Shown piece by piece: positions 61,866 to 64,000 of a stretch of DNA of 64,000 bases (positions are counted from its first letter, which is position 1; every line of letters starts with the position of its first letter). The stretch comes from Meghimatium bilineatum (Eukaryota; Mollusca; Gastropoda; Stylommatophora; Philomycidae). Location of the stretch: assembly GCA_034231615.1 (NCBI GenBank), contig CM067306.1, positions 35,732,019 to 35,796,018 of the forward strand, given 5' to 3'. Under the pieces are notes generated by a model. The model had not been told where the DNA came from, ran no database searches, and worked only from the letters and a program-made list of their open reading frames with translations. Position numbers and translations under genes: made by a program.

Positions 61866-62239
61866 GGGCGACACGTTTTACCAATATTAGTTCCCTCCAG
61901 GGCCAGATAAATGGAACACTTCATATGGAACACAACAACAGCCCGCACGCGCATGCATATATCACACAATGACATTGGGTCAAAGGGCATGAGCCCATGG
62001 ATCACTGGATCAGCAACCATCAATATTAGTCAATAAACAAACTAGCCGCTGTGTCTCGCTGTTAGTTTATTTAATTAACTAGGTTCAAAAAGTTCAAAAG
62101 GCGTTGAGGATTGACTTCACTGTACTCGGATTCCCATATATACTCCGTATCACTCATAGCACGTAACTCCGTAGCTTCAAGTGAAACTCCACTGGGATCT
62201 CCGAAAAAATCCACTAAGGTTTCTAAAATTCACTAAATT

Positions 62240-62880
62240 TACTTGTTCGTCCATCACAAGTGATGATGACCATTTGTTACATCAATTTTTGAAAATTCAG
62301 TTAGAATTATGTCCATTCCTAATAGTTCATATATGGTCAATAAGCCCTATTTGAGCTGTAAATGTCCTTGCATAGTTCGGGCATGGAATGGCCACTGTAG
62401 ACTGATTTTGGTCTATTCGTGACTTTCTAGCTACTCTCCGCTGTTGAGTTGCTGCATTTCTCCTCTTTTCACAAGATGATGCGCTCTTTTTGACTGTAGA
62501 ACGCCATGTAGATATATTTTGTGCAAGTTCTTCCCATGTATCTTGATCTATTTCAATTACCTTGTATTGATTGATCTATTTCAAAGGCTGTCAGTGGGAT
62601 CTTTAACGAGTTCTTGAAGCTTGATGAGCTTCTTTTGGCCACTTTGAGATCGTGTACTCTTCTCCAGCTCACTATAGATAAGTATCTTTGTCAGGCAATG
62701 GTCTGGCATACGTACCAAATGACATGCTCATCGAATCTATGTCTATAACCGGATAGTCAATGCTGACAAGTTGGCTGGTTCTGTTACTATAACAGGTCAT
62801 TACTGAGGCCAGGTAATGATCCAGCTCACTTTGAGTAATTTATTTACCGTCCATGCTTTACCTCCATAAAAATGAATTGG
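62240..62880 (-). mobile_element. LINE 3' fragment, copy 2 of pair with 19.6 kb
   Basis: Closely matches 19645-20480 along its length, including the 3' edge; it carries a short internal duplication around 62530-62590. Confidence 0.75.
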
Positions 62881-63414
62881 TGAAATATAACATCATAGAA
62901 CTCGAACTCACTTATAAATTGATAGTATTGCAAATAAATTGTGCACACTAAACATAGTATACTTTTAAAATGTCTATGATATAACTCACCTGGAATTCTT
63001 TTTCTAGAACACGAAAGGTAATAAATATTAAATCACAGAGTTATTAATTTAGAAGTAATAGCAATTCTTGTTACATACTACAATCCAATACTATGAAAAA
63101 TTACAGGTGTAAATGCACGAGTTAGGTGGAAGGTGGAAATAGTGGTCAATTTGAATTAATTTGGGAAAGGGGGAAGGGTGAAATACCTGGTCTAAAAGTG
63201 TATTATCGCTGCCTTCTACCTGTGTGTAGGTTTCTTTTATGTTAGAGGGGTGGGTGTGCGTTCAAATTTCAACGACAGTACCTGTCTCTGATAGAAAGGT
63301 GAATGTTGACTTATAACTTAAGCAAGTTTATCTTTGTGATGTCACTAGTTTTTTTTTTCAATTGACGGAGGGAATATAAACAATGTTTATACAATCAAAT
63401 CCTTCTTCCTGTAG

Positions 63415-63617
63415 GTCATGTGGCTGGTGTTGTTCATCTTGGCTGACCCGGTTGATCGTATTTTATATTGGTCAGTTTGCTATACTTTCTGCTGTGAGCC
63501 AATGAAAGGACAGCCAACTAGTTTGACCAGTCCGCGGGAATATTTCAGAAGCAGGTTATGGTACAGAGGGGAAAAAAGAGAAGAGAGGAATATATGTGAA
63601 AGAACAAATAGAAAAGG
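63415..63617 (+). other. Possible exon of an unknown plus-strand gene
   Basis: TTCTTCCTGTAG precedes an open stretch VMWLVLFILADPVDRILYWS, then CYTFCCEPMKG and an Arg/Glu-rich end, with possible donors at CAG|GTTATG or AAAG|GTGTGT. Phase 0 would fit the 57117 segment. Not recognised. Confidence 0.25.
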
Positions 63618-63734
63618 TGTGTAACAGGTGAAATAAAAGTAAGAAAAAAATATATTTCTAAAGAGAGAAAAATGTACTTATAGAACATATGTTTCTGTTC
63701 TGTCCACGAAGAAACATCGATATGCATTCTCTTC

Positions 63735-63990
63735 TTCTTTTTCTTCTGCGTTCGTTGTACACTCTTATATTAGGTATCAGGGTGTAGTTCAGAGAGCGGA
63801 ATGTGTTTTGCAACTGTTTACAACTTACGGATGTATACATCCGACTTCACTATTGCTTTTGAACCACTGACTTTTAGAAAGTCAATTCCATCCTCGAATC
63901 GCATTAGTAGCCTACTACGACATGCATGGTTTATCACTCTGTTGTTATTAAACATCCACCCCTTAGGACCCTAAACACACGGACTGGAAG
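63735..63990 (-). mobile_element. SINE-like family A copy at window edge
   Basis: Reverse-oriented copy running to the last bases of the window. Confidence 0.72.
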
Positions 63991-64000
63991 GAAACCTTCA

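Noticed and set aside
63000-63030. 14-nt minus-strand microexon (5'UTR of chitin synthase?)
   Set aside because: AG and GTGAGT borders exist by chance in AT-rich sequence; nothing else supports it.

Overview
This is a stretch of an AT-rich, repeat-dense animal nuclear genome, not a microbial one. The evidence is long introns with GT-AG borders, a eukaryotic tRNA gene, many 5'-truncated non-LTR retrotransposons, tRNA-derived SINEs, a decayed Tc1-type transposon, foldback elements, (AT)n microsatellites and minisatellites. The main gene is an animal-type chitin synthase, so the source is a chitin-making invertebrate. I cannot place the phylum from the sequence alone. A spiralian is a reasonable guess because of the gene type and the repeat-rich long introns, but this is inference.

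Layout. About 1.7-47.4 kb is one minus-strand gene, chitin synthase. I could place 18 coding exons, from an ATG at 47426 down to an exon ending at 1729, and they join in one open frame of about 1109 codons. Every intron phase fits once one ambiguous acceptor (exon 3) is chosen. The exons carry, in order, an acidic N-terminus with no myosin head, a block of membrane segments, the GT2 catalytic core (CATMWHE, FFDDAF, DGD, EDRW, QRRRW), a second membrane block, SWGTRE and a Cys-rich/coiled stretch. The C-terminal exons lie beyond base 1. The introns are filled with LINE 3' fragments in both orientations, SINEs, minisatellites and foldback elements.

About 47.5-64 kb, upstream of the gene, is intergenic. 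It holds an intact tRNA-Leu(CAG) at 55.4-55.5 kb, a Tc1/mariner-type pseudogene at 56.1-56.9 kb, a 0.67-kb foldback element at 52.4-53.1 kb, several LINE tails, clustered SINEs, and minisatellites at 51.8-52.2 and 57.9-58.0 kb. Two open segments with splice-like borders on the plus strand (57117-57197 and about 63415-63617) may belong to an unrecognised gene. That is speculative.

The points most worth a second look are: a 36-bp tandem array in the chitin synthase gene that repeats the real 5' splice site of exon 8 and offers an in-frame 12-residue extension; a recurring 'CTTGAT...CGAAACGT' hairpin module shared by several foldback elements; a multi-copy roughly 400-bp element with a strong hairpin; nested insertions that give relative ages of repeat families; and the unresolved short loop between exons 2 and 3. 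I did not find a convincing new multi-gene system.
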